Assembly (NCBI GenBank): GCA_002071085.1
Contig: MWEM01000027.1
Location: forward strand, 1-34,601
Length of the DNA: 34,601 bases
Direction of reading: 5' to 3'
DNA from: Thermotogota bacterium ADurb.Bin062
GTDB lineage: Bacteria > Thermotogota > Thermotogae > MWEM01
Below the pieces are notes generated by a model. It saw only the letters and a list, made by a program, of their open reading frames with translations. It was not told the DNA's origin and searched no databases. The number at the start of each line of letters is the position of its first letter. Positions within the stretch are counted from its first letter, which is position 1. Shown piece after piece: positions 16,230 to 25,231 of the stretch. The position numbers were made by a program, and so were the translations under genes.

Positions 16230-17320
16230 AAGAGATACGGCTGTATATCGACCTTCAGCTCTTCGCGGACCCGGATAAGACAGAAAAGGCGACGCCGCGA
16301 CGTCGCCAAAAGGCTCGCGAGGAAGGTCAGATCACCTATTCGAAAGACCTGGCCACCGCCGCGGTGTTCATCGGCATTATCGTGTTTTTGCGCTTTATCG
16401 TCCCAAAGCTGTACGAAAACCTGACCCGTTTAGTCGTTTTTTATCTATCGTTGCCGAACCTCGGAGATATCGCGGATTTCAAAGACCCTTTTTTGAACCT
16501 GTTTATCGAAGGCAAAGATTTTTTCCTCTTTTTAGCCTTTCTCTTGTTAGCCGCCTTCGCGATCGCGCTAATGACCGGTATGCTACAAACGCGGCTCCTC
16601 TTTACCTTGAAAGGGATCAAGTTCGACTTGAACAAACTGAACCCGATCAACGGGTTCAAAAGGATGTTTTCTTTACGATCGGTCGTGGAGCTGATAAAAA
16701 ATATTGGAAAATTGGCCATTCTGGGTATAATAGGTTGGTCATTCATCACCGGCTTATGGAATACCCTGTTTTTGTTGCCGGATTATTCGACGATGGATTC
16801 GATGGTTCTGATCGGTGATTCTCTCTATCAGCTGGCTATACGGATCGGTTTCGCCTTGGTCATTCTGGGCTTCGTCGACTACTTCTACCAAAGGTGGGAG
16901 TTCGAGCGAAGCATCCGTATGTCAAAACAGGAGATCAAGGACGAGTACAAGAACATCGAAGGGAACCCGCAGATCAAGGCGAAACAGCGGCAGATGATGG
17001 CGGAACTGGCGAAGCGCAGGATGATGGAAGAGGTGCCCTCCGCCACCGTTGTCGTAACGAACCCGACCCACTACGCGGTGGCGATCCAATTCGATTTGGA
17101 TACGATGTCGGCCCCTGTGGTGGTGGCCAAGGGGATCGATTTTATCGCCTTAAGAATCATCGAGATTGCAAAAGAGCACGATGTGCCGATCCACGAAAAT
17201 CCTCCGCTTGCGAGGAGGTTGTATGAAACGACGGAGATCGGGGAGGAAATACCCGCCGAACTCTACCAAGCGGTCGCCCAAGTCTTGGCCTACGTCTTGA
17301 AAACGGTCGGAAAGGTGTGA
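16199..17320 (+). CDS. flhB: Flagellar export switch protein FlhB
   Basis: The 373-residue protein begins with a cytoplasmic segment DKTEKATPRRRQKAREEGQ, the family hallmark, then four transmembrane segments and a cytoplasmic FlhB-C domain. The autocleavage motif NPTH is at residues 288-291, so substrate-specificity switching from rod/hook to filament proteins should operate normally. The ATG at 16199 is preceded by GAGGGA. An in-frame ATG at 16220 would remove seven residues and cannot be excluded. The C terminus ends in the flhA start region. Confidence 0.96.
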   Translation: MDESNLQMVLEEIRLYIDLQLFADPDKTEKATPRRRQKAREEGQITYSKDLATAAVFIGIIVFLRFIVPKLYENLTRLVVFYLSLPNLGDIADFKDPFLNLFIEGKDFFLFLAFLLLAAFAIALMTGMLQTRLLFTLKGIKFDLNKLNPINGFKRMFSLRSVVELIKNIGKLAILGIIGWSFITGLWNTLFLLPDYSTMDSMVLIGDSLYQLAIRIGFALVILGFVDYFYQRWEFERSIRMSKQEIKDEYKNIEGNPQIKAKQRQMMAELAKRRMMEEVPSATVVVTNPTHYAVAIQFDLDTMSAPVVVAKGIDFIALRIIEIAKEHDVPIHENPPLARRLYETTEIGEEIPAELYQAVAQVLAYVLKTVGKV

Positions 17321-17322
17321 GT

Positions 17323-19425
17323 ATGAAGTACTTTGACATCATCATAACGTTGCTGATCGTCGGTATCGTCCTGTTGATGATCCTCCCGATACCCACCTTT
17401 TTGCTAGACATCTTTCAGATAATCAATATCACCATTTCTCTCGTGATCCTCTTGTCGACCATGTACGTAGGCAACGCGTTGGAATTGTCCTCCTTCCCTT
17501 CGATCCTGCTGGTGATCACCTTGTTTCGACTGGCTCTCAACGTCAATTCCACGCGTCTCATTCTCTTGCAGGGTAAAAATTTCGACGGGCGGGTCGTGAA
17601 AGCCTTCGGGAATTTCGTCGTTCAAGGCAACTATATCGTCGGTATCATCATTTTCTTAATCCTCGTGATCATCCAGTTCATCGTCATTACCAAGGGATCG
17701 GAGCGGATTTCGGAAGTGGCCGCGCGGTTTACCTTGGATGCGATGCCGGGAAAGCAGATGAGCGTGGACGCCGACTATAACGCGGGGCTGATCACCGAAG
17801 AAGAGGCGAAAAAACGGAGAAACGACGTGCGCCGCGAGGCAGATTTTTACGGCGCAATGGACGGGGCGAGCAAATTCGTTCGAGGAGACTCCATCGCCGG
17901 TATCATCATCGTCTTCGTCAACATCATCGGCGGATTGATCATCGGCGCCGTTCAACAGGGTTTGAGTATAGGAGAGGCCGCGGAAGTTTTCACCCTATTG
18001 ACCGTCGGAGATGGGCTCGCCGCCCAGATTCCCTCTTTGTTGGTTTCGACGTCCAGCGGTATCTTGGTTTCGAGGGCCGCCTCGGAAGACAACCTGAGTC
18101 GAGATATGATGAAGCAGCTGACCTCGGACAATCGCGTGATGTTCCTAACAGGAGGAGTCTTGGTTTTTCTTTCACTGTTCACGCCCCTGCCCACATTTTC
18201 CACCCTATTGATCGGCGTGTTGCTCATCGCGATGGGGTTTATGGCCTCTCGAGAAACGAAAAAGCTGGCGCCTGAGACGGGAGGCCCGGGTGGACCGGAA
18301 CCGGAAGGATTCGCGGGTTTAAAAGGGCCGCCGCCGGGGGAGCCGCGTCCGAAGGGAGAACAGCCGGCGCCCTTTATGACGACCTCCGCGGAGGTCTCCG
18401 AGATCATCCAAACGGACACCATCGATGTGGAATTGGGGTATGGCCTGTTACCGCTCGCTGACCCGACGCAAGGGGGAGACCTGCTCGACCGCATCACCCT
18501 CGTACGAAAGCAACTCGCCTATGAAATGGGCTTGATCCTCACTCCTATTCGTGTTCGAGACAGCGTTCTCCTAAAGGCGAACGAATATGTGATAAAATTG
18601 AAAGGCACGGAAATCGCGCGGTATGAATTGTGGCCGAACCGTTTGTTGGCTATCAACCCGGGTACGGCGAAGGGCATCCTGCCGGGCATTTCCAGTCGTG
18701 AACCCGCGTTCAGCTTAGAAGCCTATTGGATAGATGAATCTCAACGGGAATTTGCGATCAACAGCGGGTACACGGTCGTCGACCCGCCGAGCGTTTTCGC
18801 CACACATCTGTCCGAGATCATCAAGAAATACGCCCATGAGATTCTGGGGCGCCGAGAGATGAGCTTGCTGATCGACGGATTGAAAGAAAAGTTCTCTTCT
18901 TTGGTCAACGAAGTCATACCGGATGGGTTGAAGATGTTCGAAGTCCAGCGGATCCTGCAAAATCTATTAAAGGAGCGCGTTTCGATCCGCAATATGCCCT
19001 TGATTTTCGAAACGTTGACCGAGCACATCGATAAGACGAAGGATATCGATTATCTCACAGAATACGTCAGACGGGGGTTAAAGCGCCAGATCGTTTTGGA
19101 CGCACGGTCCGACGACGGGGCTTTGCATGCGGTGGGATTGGATCCGTCTTTGGAACGGCAGTTGGTGAATTCGATCCGCGAAACCCCGGAAGAACGGTAC
19201 CTGGCGATAGACCCGGAGATGTTGAAAAAACTGGAGGGAACTCTGTCGAACGCCTTGGAGAAAGCGATGAAAAAGGGATTTATGCCGATCGTCGTCTGTT
19301 CCGGGTCGATTCGATACTATCTGAAGCGAAGTATCGAAAGGGCGTTACCCGGCGTTATCGTTCTGGCATACGAAGAACTCGTCGAGGACATCCCTTTTTC
19401 GGTGGAAGCGGTGATTAACCTGTGA
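17323..19425 (+). CDS. flhA: Flagellar export apparatus protein FlhA
   Basis: The 700-residue protein has a membrane domain with about eight hydrophobic segments in the first 315 residues, including the FHIPEP-type segment RVVKAFGNFVVQGNYIVG and DAMPGKQMSVDADYNAGLI. A cytoplasmic domain follows that docks chaperone-substrate complexes. The linker, residues about 316-350, is unusually Gly/Pro-rich (GGPGGPEPEG, GPPPGEPRPKG). ATG 17323 was chosen for GGAAAGG seven bases upstream; a GTG at 17317 overlapping the flhB stop is an alternative. It overlaps flhF by four bases (GTGA). Confidence 0.96.
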   Translation: MKYFDIIITLLIVGIVLLMILPIPTFLLDIFQIINITISLVILLSTMYVGNALELSSFPSILLVITLFRLALNVNSTRLILLQGKNFDGRVVKAFGNFVVQGNYIVGIIIFLILVIIQFIVITKGSERISEVAARFTLDAMPGKQMSVDADYNAGLITEEEAKKRRNDVRREADFYGAMDGASKFVRGDSIAGIIIVFVNIIGGLIIGAVQQGLSIGEAAEVFTLLTVGDGLAAQIPSLLVSTSSGILVSRAASEDNLSRDMMKQLTSDNRVMFLTGGVLVFLSLFTPLPTFSTLLIGVLLIAMGFMASRETKKLAPETGGPGGPEPEGFAGLKGPPPGEPRPKGEQPAPFMTTSAEVSEIIQTDTIDVELGYGLLPLADPTQGGDLLDRITLVRKQLAYEMGLILTPIRVRDSVLLKANEYVIKLKGTEIARYELWPNRLLAINPGTAKGILPGISSREPAFSLEAYWIDESQREFAINSGYTVVDPPSVFATHLSEIIKKYAHEILGRREMSLLIDGLKEKFSSLVNEVIPDGLKMFEVQRILQNLLKERVSIRNMPLIFETLTEHIDKTKDIDYLTEYVRRGLKRQIVLDARSDDGALHAVGLDPSLERQLVNSIRETPEERYLAIDPEMLKKLEGTLSNALEKAMKKGFMPIVVCSGSIRYYLKRSIERALPGVIVLAYEELVEDIPFSVEAVINL

Positions 19426-20774
19426 AAATCAAAAAGTACGTCGTCGAAGATGTCAAGGACGCGCTCAAACAAATTAAAAGAGACCTTGGCGAAGACGCGG
19501 TTATACTCGGCACGCGAAAGTTCAAGTCCGGCGGATTTTTGGGATTCGGGAGCAGAACCAAGTACGAGGTGACCGCCGTCGCCGAAGAGAAGAAAGAAGA
19601 AATCAAATCGAAGACCCCGCCAAAAGATGAGGAATGGATCGACAGCAAAAAACTCTATGAACTGAAACGCATCCTGTCGAAAAATGTCCAGGCACAAGCG
19701 GAGACGTCACCTTCTCCGAAGGAACGACCTAAGACGCCGAGCGTGCCGTCAACCGGGTATTCGGTGGGGCTTCCCAAGATCGAAAAGGTGGATGAGGACT
19801 CCTCTTTTACGAGACTGTCCGGAGTTCCCGCAACGGAGTGGGGGGGAGGCGATGACGCGGGCGCCCGTGACGTGTCGGGGCTTCGGAAGGATATGTTGGC
19901 GATGAAACGGATGATCCAGGACTTGAGCGTCAAGATAGGGAAAGAACACTATCTCCCAGGCCTTCCGGAGCGGTTTCGCAGGATCTATGAAGCGCTGATC
20001 GACCAAGAGGTTAATCAGGACTTGTCCAGAAGAATGGTGGAGTCCTTGCGCATCGTCACGAATGACGGGATGGACAACACGATGGAGGTGGAAAGGAAGT
20101 TTTCGGAAGTTTTATCTCCAGCCATAAGAACCGATAATTTTATCAAGAACCACGAAAAAGGGGATATCCTGTTCTTCATCGGCCCGACGGGCGTGGGGAA
20201 GACCACCACGTTGACCAAAATCGCCGCGATGCTGTCCCTCGAGATGCGAAAACGAATCGGCATTCTAACGATCGACACCTACCGGATCGCGGCCGTTGAC
20301 CAGCTGAAAACCAGCGCGGACATTATGGGTATCGGCGTGGGTGTCGCTTATAACCCGAAAGAACTATCGATGCTACTGGAACGGTTTAAAGACTTCGACC
20401 TCGTGCTCGTGGACACCGCGGGAAGGAATCAGAAGAACGAACTGCAGATGAACGAATTGAGCCGATACCTGCAAATCGTCAATCCGAAGTATAAGCTGCT
20501 GACGATGAGCATGAACACGCGCTCGAAAGATATGTACAGCATTATCGAGCATTTTTCGGTGATCGCGCCCACCCATCTGATTCTGACGAAGATGGATGAA
20601 ACCTCCGTCTACGGGTCATTTCTTGAACTGAGTAGCCGATACGACATTCCGGTATGCTTCATCACGAACGGCCAGAGGATTCCAGAAGATATCATGATAG
20701 CGGACTCGAAACGGTTGGCTTCGTTTATCGTGAAAGAGGTGCTGACTAATGCCAGACCAGTTGGAAACGCTTAA
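19422..20774 (+). CDS. flhF: Flagellar SRP-like GTPase FlhF
   Basis: The 450-residue protein has a GTG start overlapping the flhA stop. The N-terminal region (MKIKKYVVEDVKDALKQIKR) matches FlhF, followed by a low-complexity Pro/Ser linker (residues about 90-150). The NG domain has a P loop GPTGVGKT at residues 254-261, DTYRIAAVDQLKTSADI and DTAGRNQKN. FlhF is an SRP-family GTPase that directs flagellar assembly site and number, with FlhG as its activator. flhG starts within its last 26 bases. Confidence 0.95.
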   Translation: MKIKKYVVEDVKDALKQIKRDLGEDAVILGTRKFKSGGFLGFGSRTKYEVTAVAEEKKEEIKSKTPPKDEEWIDSKKLYELKRILSKNVQAQAETSPSPKERPKTPSVPSTGYSVGLPKIEKVDEDSSFTRLSGVPATEWGGGDDAGARDVSGLRKDMLAMKRMIQDLSVKIGKEHYLPGLPERFRRIYEALIDQEVNQDLSRRMVESLRIVTNDGMDNTMEVERKFSEVLSPAIRTDNFIKNHEKGDILFFIGPTGVGKTTTLTKIAAMLSLEMRKRIGILTIDTYRIAAVDQLKTSADIMGIGVGVAYNPKELSMLLERFKDFDLVLVDTAGRNQKNELQMNELSRYLQIVNPKYKLLTMSMNTRSKDMYSIIEHFSVIAPTHLILTKMDETSVYGSFLELSSRYDIPVCFITNGQRIPEDIMIADSKRLASFIVKEVLTNARPVGNA

Positions 20775-21597
20775 AAAGGTTGTAGCAGCTAAAAATTTCG
20801 AAATCATCGTCGTTGCCAGCGGAAAAGGCGGGGTTGGGAAAAGCGTGATCGCCGCGAACTTTGCGGTGGCGTTGGCGAAAAATCAGAAGAGCGTCCTGCT
20901 TTTCGACGCTGACGTGGGTTTCGCGAATGTGGATATTCTATTGGGGTTAACGACCAAAAACACCCTACGCGACTATCTCGTGGGAAAGATGGAACTCAAA
21001 GACGTGCTATACCCGACCAGCTATGGCATTTGGCTCCTGAGTAGCGGAACGGATGTGGGCGATCTGATCGCTTTTCGAAACGAGTCGAAACTGCGACTTA
21101 TGGACGATTTCTTGAAACTCGTCGTGGATATGGACTATGCGGTGGTGGATACAGGCGCCGGGTTCAACGAAGAGCTCGTCGCTTTTTATCAGGCAGCGGA
21201 CAAACTGTTTTTGGTTACGACGCCTGAACCCACCGCGCTCATCAACGTTTACACCCTGGCGAAGGTGTTGGCCACGAAAGGGATTTTTCCGGAGCTGTAC
21301 CTCATTATGAATCAATCGCGAAACACGAGTAAAGACACGCAGGTGCTCGAACGGTTCTCTTATGTTCTAGAAAAATTCGCGGGCTGGACGATAGCCGAAA
21401 AGTTGATCGTGAGGGAGGATTCTGGCGTGAGCGCTAGCGTTTTAAAACAGGCTCCTTTCATCGAAACTCAAAGGCATTCCCAGCCGGCTCAAGCGATATT
21501 GCGCTTGTCGAAGATGATTCTCAAAAGCCAGTATAAGGAAGACGAAGAGCCCAATGGCTTTTTCGTAAAGTTCAAAAAGCTCTTCGGGATCAAGTAG
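20749..21597 (+). CDS. flhG: MinD-like ATPase FlhG
   Basis: The 282-residue P-loop ATPase has the deviant Walker motif GKGGVGKS at residues 25-32, FDADVGFANVDILLG and the ParA/MinD signature VVDTGAGFNEE. A short N-terminal segment (MPDQLETLKKVVAAKNF) with Gln resembles the FlhG region that activates FlhF. It controls flagellar number by acting on FlhF GTP hydrolysis. The start lies within flhF; the C-terminal basic amphipathic tail (GFFVKFKKLFGIK) may be the membrane-targeting sequence. Confidence 0.94.
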   Translation: MPDQLETLKKVVAAKNFEIIVVASGKGGVGKSVIAANFAVALAKNQKSVLLFDADVGFANVDILLGLTTKNTLRDYLVGKMELKDVLYPTSYGIWLLSSGTDVGDLIAFRNESKLRLMDDFLKLVVDMDYAVVDTGAGFNEELVAFYQAADKLFLVTTPEPTALINVYTLAKVLATKGIFPELYLIMNQSRNTSKDTQVLERFSYVLEKFAGWTIAEKLIVREDSGVSASVLKQAPFIETQRHSQPAQAILRLSKMILKSQYKEDEEPNGFFVKFKKLFGIK

Positions 21598-21604
21598 GGG
21601 CACG

Positions 21605-22237
21605 ATGATCCTTATCCAGAATTTAAGCAAGCTGTTGAAGCTCAGCTGTTGGAAATCGATGCTGGAATTACCGGGCCGCTCCTTATTCTGCGTTTTTTTG
21701 GGCACGTACAAAGACCTCCTTCTGTTCGAAAGCCGGGTATTCCAAATCAGCGCCGATTTGCGAAACGACAGTGAAATCGTCTATCAAATCTTTCTCCCTC
21801 TGGGTATCATCAAGGGGGAGGGACGACTGAAGGAGCAAATGGTCAAAGACGACCCCGTATATGGTAAAGTAAAAAGGTTATTGGTGTCTCCGGGACAAAC
21901 GATGGTTTCTCAGAAGAGGAATTACAAACGTTACTTTTTGATAGAAAAAGGAACCTTCGAATCACGGGGAGAGTCGAGGCAGGTAATCGTTAAAGACGTT
22001 TCGATGGCCGGTATTGGGGTCTCTTGCCAGAACCGTTTGTTAGCGGAAGAAGGGACGATCCGTATCTTCGGCATACAACGTCCGTTTCACGTTAAGAAAG
22101 CCTATGAATTCACCAACTACAACTTTTTCGAGTACGGGTTCTTGCTCCGACTGGCGGATGAAGAGCAAAAGAATGAACTAAAAAAGAAACTCCTCGTGTT
22201 TCACCAGAAGCTCGCGAAACTGGGTGTTTCTCATTAG
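21605..22237 (+). CDS. PilZ-domain protein (first of two)
   Basis: The 210-residue protein lies eight bases after flhG. Its C-terminal half has the c-di-GMP-binding features of PilZ: an RNYKR (RxxxR) motif followed by KDVSMAGIGV (D/NxSxxG). The N-terminal half is not a recognised domain but has a beta-rich YcgR-N-like character. A c-di-GMP-responsive role in motility is inferred from position. It is followed by a second PilZ gene, so the pair may be an ancient duplication, although their N termini differ. Confidence 0.85.
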   Translation: MILIQNLSKLLKLSCWKSMLELPGRSLFCVFLGTYKDLLLFESRVFQISADLRNDSEIVYQIFLPLGIIKGEGRLKEQMVKDDPVYGKVKRLLVSPGQTMVSQKRNYKRYFLIEKGTFESRGESRQVIVKDVSMAGIGVSCQNRLLAEEGTIRIFGIQRPFHVKKAYEFTNYNFFEYGFLLRLADEEQKNELKKKLLVFHQKLAKLGVSH

Positions 22238-22248
22238 GTAGGGAAAGG

Positions 22249-22938
22249 ATGGCATACTTCAATACGCAGATCAAAGCAAGCGAAGGGCTAAGAATTGGGA
22301 AGCCGCTGATCATCGACGTATCCGACCCTCTGTTGGAGGGCGTATACAAGAGCAGCATCTATGACATCGATTTCAACAAAAAGGTGATGAAAATCGGGAT
22401 GCCGAGCTCTCAAGGTCAGTTCGTCCCGTTGCCCGCCGGAACGCGCCTATACGTGAAGATGGTGGATAAAAGCTCTATGTACGTTTTCCAGAGTATGGTG
22501 ATATCCTACGAGAAGGATCAAGAAGGATTCTTGGTGACGTACATCCTTTTTCCGGACAACCTGCGGAAGATACAAAGGCGCCAGTTCGTTCGGGTCCCGT
22601 TCTTCGTGGAGGGCGATTTCATCCGTTTGAAAACAAATGAGACTCATAAATTCATTACGAAAGACTTGAGCGCCGGAGGATTGCTGATGGTGTCGCCCTG
22701 TGAAATGACGGTTTCGGAGAAGGTGGTCGTGAATATGGTTGTTTGCGAATCCATCACCTTGGACGGGGTTACCTCACAGATTGTCAGGAGCGATCGCAAT
22801 GTCCAAACGAAACACTGGATCTACGGGGTGGAGTTCAAGGATCTTCCTCGTTCGATCGAAGACCGAATCGTCCGGTATGTCTTCGTTTTAGAACAGGAAT
22901 ATCGAAAAAAAATTAAGGAAGAAGGAGCGAATCCTTGA
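22249..22938 (+). CDS. YcgR-like flagellar brake protein (PilZN-PilZ)
   Basis: The 229-residue protein has the YcgR domain order: an N-terminal YcgR/PilZN beta-barrel (about residues 15-105, including GKPLIIDVSDPLLEGVYKS), then a PilZ domain with RRQFVRVP (RxxxR) and KDLSAGGLLM (DxSxxG). In characterised homologues, c-di-GMP-bound YcgR slows or biases the flagellar motor. It starts after GGGAAAGG with a six-base spacer, and its TGA overlaps the cheC ATG region. Confidence 0.9.
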   Translation: MAYFNTQIKASEGLRIGKPLIIDVSDPLLEGVYKSSIYDIDFNKKVMKIGMPSSQGQFVPLPAGTRLYVKMVDKSSMYVFQSMVISYEKDQEGFLVTYILFPDNLRKIQRRQFVRVPFFVEGDFIRLKTNETHKFITKDLSAGGLLMVSPCEMTVSEKVVVNMVVCESITLDGVTSQIVRSDRNVQTKHWIYGVEFKDLPRSIEDRIVRYVFVLEQEYRKKIKEEGANP

Positions 22939-23552
22939 TGTCGTACTATGCACAACTGTCGCCTCAACACTTAGATGTGTTGAAAGAGATCGGCAACATA
23001 GGAACGGGGAACGGGGCCACCGCGCTTTCTATGATGACGGGTAAAAAGGTGGAGATAAAAGTCCCCAGCGTCTCTGTAATCGAGTTTTCTCGGATTCCCT
23101 TATTTTTTAAAGACCCCGAAAAAGTGACCGTAGGCATACAGCTGGGATTTCATGAGGAGTTGAATGGAAAACTCCTCCTGCTTTTTGATTCCGAGCCCGG
23201 TCGAAGGTTGCTGGAGCTGTTGATCGGATTCGTGAACGAAGACCTCACGACAATGGACGAAATGCAGCGATCGGTTTTCAGCGAGATTGGCAACATCGTT
23301 TGCGGTTCCTATCTCGTGTCGCTTACGCAGTTTACGAATCTGTTCGTGAACTCCGAAGTTCCTCAAATCACCGTTGATATGGTCTCCGGTATCGTCGCGG
23401 AATCGTGCTTAGAGTATGCCGAAGAAGAGGATCACACGATTCTCATCGAGACCAACTTCCAGATCGAGGGTCAGCAGAATGTGGAGGCCTTTCTGTTTTT
23501 GATATTGAAACCCGAATCCGTGAAAAAATTGCTTGAATCGCTTGGAATGTGA
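22938..23552 (+). CDS. cheC: CheY-P phosphatase CheC
   Basis: The 204-residue protein has both CheC/CheX/FliY phosphatase helices: LKEIGNIGTGN (Glu17, Asn20) and FSEIGNIVCGS (Glu116, Asn119). Both acid-amide pairs are intact, so two active sites are expected. CheC dephosphorylates CheY-P and binds CheD, linking phosphatase activity to receptor adaptation. The ATG at 22938 follows AAGGAG at good spacing; an upstream TTG would overlap the previous stop. cheD follows directly. Confidence 0.94.
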   Translation: MSYYAQLSPQHLDVLKEIGNIGTGNGATALSMMTGKKVEIKVPSVSVIEFSRIPLFFKDPEKVTVGIQLGFHEELNGKLLLLFDSEPGRRLLELLIGFVNEDLTTMDEMQRSVFSEIGNIVCGSYLVSLTQFTNLFVNSEVPQITVDMVSGIVAESCLEYAEEEDHTILIETNFQIEGQQNVEAFLFLILKPESVKKLLESLGM

Positions 23553-23557
23553 GCACT

Positions 23558-24046
23558 ATGGAAGAAAAAGCAATCATTGGCATCGGAGAGTACAAATCGG
23601 GTAAGAACCCTCTGGTTCTCGTCACCTTGGGCCTCGGCTCTTGCGTGGGAGTATGCATCAGGGACCCTGCCAAAGGAGTTGGCGGTCTGATTCACGTTAT
23701 GCTCCCGGAAAGTGGCGGAAAAGAAGTCTCGAAACCTGGTAAATATGCGGATTCCGGCATTGAGGTTTTGTTAAAAGAGATGGGAGCTTTAGGAGCGAAC
23801 TTAAGTAAACTCGAGGCGAAGATAGCCGGCGGCGCAGCGATGTTTAAATCCACCGGATCGTCAATGGAAGTGGGGAAAAGAAACACCGAAGCCGTGAAAA
23901 ACGTACTCGCCCAGAAAAAAATCCGTCTATTAAGTGAAGACACCGGCGGTACCCGCGCCAGGAGTATAGAGTATAATATCCAAACGGGGATCCTTCAGAT
24001 ACGAAAAGTGGGAGGGGGAGAAAAGACCGAGATTCTAGAGCTGTAG
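23558..24046 (+). CDS. cheD: Chemoreceptor glutamine deamidase CheD
   Basis: The 162-residue protein has the CheD catalytic residues in order: Thr23 and Cys29 in TLGLGSC and His46 in GLIHVMLP, corresponding to the Thr-Cys-His set of the T. maritima enzyme. It deamidates receptor glutamines and partners with CheC. ATG 23558 gives the normal family N terminus (EEKAIIGIGEYKSGKNP); an in-frame GTG at 23549 is less likely. It lies between cheC and the sigma-28 gene. Confidence 0.94.
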   Translation: MEEKAIIGIGEYKSGKNPLVLVTLGLGSCVGVCIRDPAKGVGGLIHVMLPESGGKEVSKPGKYADSGIEVLLKEMGALGANLSKLEAKIAGGAAMFKSTGSSMEVGKRNTEAVKNVLAQKKIRLLSEDTGGTRARSIEYNIQTGILQIRKVGGGEKTEILEL

Positions 24047-24095
24047 GCGGAGAGCGGGCACTAAATGATTCCATACGATAAGGAAGGGCAGCAGT

Positions 24096-24854
24096 GTGAT
24101 CAAAAACAAGCGTCTCGATTCTTCATACAGCCAAAATAGGCTCACAAAAGACCAACTCATACAAATGATTCTGCCCAAAATTAAAGCGCTGGCCTCAAAC
24201 GTGAAATCGACCTTGCCGAAGAGCGTAGAGGTTTCGGACCTCGTTCAGGAGGGGGTCGTCGCGCTTATCAACGCATTCGATCGCTACGACGAAACCAAAG
24301 GCGCGAGCTTCACCACATTCGCGCTCACGCGGGTTAAAGGGGCAATGTACGATTACTTGCGAAGTATCGATTGGTTGCCCCGTAAAACGCGCCGGCAGAT
24401 TAAGGAAATCGAGAAAGCCTACTTCGAATTAGAGGCGAAGAACGGAGCGACGCCCACGGAAGAAGAGATCGCCGAATACCTGAAACTCCCGTTGGAAGAG
24501 GTACAAACCACCCGTATGGATATGAACTGCAAGCAAATATTGGATTTGGACAACTACCTCAGCCCCGATGAGACCGATTTTACCGAAACGATCGTCAGCG
24601 AGGAGTTGAATCCGGAACAGCAGTTTGAAAAAGACGAAAGGCGCGACCGTTTGAAAAGCTTTATTTCAAGCCTCACCGAAAGAGAGCAGCTCGCTATTTC
24701 GCTTTACTATATCGAAGAGCTCAACTTGAAAGAAATCGCCCTCGTGTTCGGCGTTACCGAGTCGAGGGTTTCGCAAATAATGAGTAAGGCCTTGAGAACG
24801 TTAAAACATAGGATCGAAGAAGCGGAAGCGGAAGAGCGCAGACAGTTTTTTTAA
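24096..24854 (+). CDS. fliA: RNA polymerase sigma factor for flagellar genes (sigma-28, FliA)
   Basis: The 252-residue sigma-70-family protein has region 2 (VSDLVQEGVVALINAFDRYD, FTTFALTRVKGAMYDYLRS followed by DWLPRK), the FliA-typical sequence around the -10 recognition helix. Region 3 follows (EIEKAYFELEAKNGATPTEE), and region 4 (LTEREQLAISLYYIEELNLK followed by an HTH ending VTESRVSQIMSKAL). The GTG start is preceded by AAGGAAGG. It would direct late flagellar and chemotaxis gene transcription; an anti-sigma FlgM gene is not seen in this window. Confidence 0.95.
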   Translation: MIKNKRLDSSYSQNRLTKDQLIQMILPKIKALASNVKSTLPKSVEVSDLVQEGVVALINAFDRYDETKGASFTTFALTRVKGAMYDYLRSIDWLPRKTRRQIKEIEKAYFELEAKNGATPTEEEIAEYLKLPLEEVQTTRMDMNCKQILDLDNYLSPDETDFTETIVSEELNPEQQFEKDERRDRLKSFISSLTEREQLAISLYYIEELNLKEIALVFGVTESRVSQIMSKALRTLKHRIEEAEAEERRQFF

Positions 24855-24875
24855 CCGGCACAGAAAGGAGGAGTC

Positions 24876-25193
24876 ATGATGACGGGACCGCTTGAGATGC
24901 AAACCTCTTTTGTCAAGCCTGCCGAAGCGGCGCAAAGCGTCAGCCGTCAGCTGATCACCCAAGAGGCCGCCCAACAGGCGTTGGCTTCCGAGATGTCGAA
25001 AAAAACCAAAGAATCGACGCACACGACCCCTGCCGCGCAAAAGGCAGAGCAGGAGGGCGTCAAGCACTCTACCGACCAAGAACAAGGGGCAGCGCAAGGA
25101 GAACTATCCCGAAAGAAAAAGGAAGAAGAGAAACAGCCCCCCAAAAAGCCCGAAGACGATTATCGGGGCCATTTCTTGGACGTGCGCGGTTGA
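24876..25193 (+). CDS. Small charged protein of flagellar operon, unknown function
   Basis: The 105-residue protein starts after a strong AAAGGAGGAG. It is very hydrophilic. The N-terminal third is Ala/Gln-rich and probably helical (EAAQSVSRQLITQEAAQQAL), the centre is Lys/Glu-rich (LSRKKKEEEKQPPKKPED), and it ends YRGHFLDVRG. The layout (Gln-rich helix, charged low-complexity tract, terminal G-h-h-D-h-R motif) resembles small uncharacterised proteins seen next to sigma-28 genes in other bacteria, from memory. No enzyme motif, signal peptide or membrane segment is seen. Good initiation signals and operon position argue that it is real. Confidence 0.78.
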   Translation: MMTGPLEMQTSFVKPAEAAQSVSRQLITQEAAQQALASEMSKKTKESTHTTPAAQKAEQEGVKHSTDQEQGAAQGELSRKKKEEEKQPPKKPEDDYRGHFLDVRG

Positions 25194-25231
25194 GAACATC
25201 CCTAGCTGTTCAAAGCTAAAGGAGCCCTAGT

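Noticed and set aside
24064..24138. 24-codon ORF between cheD and fliA
   Set aside because: It overlaps the fliA start and has no recognisable feature.
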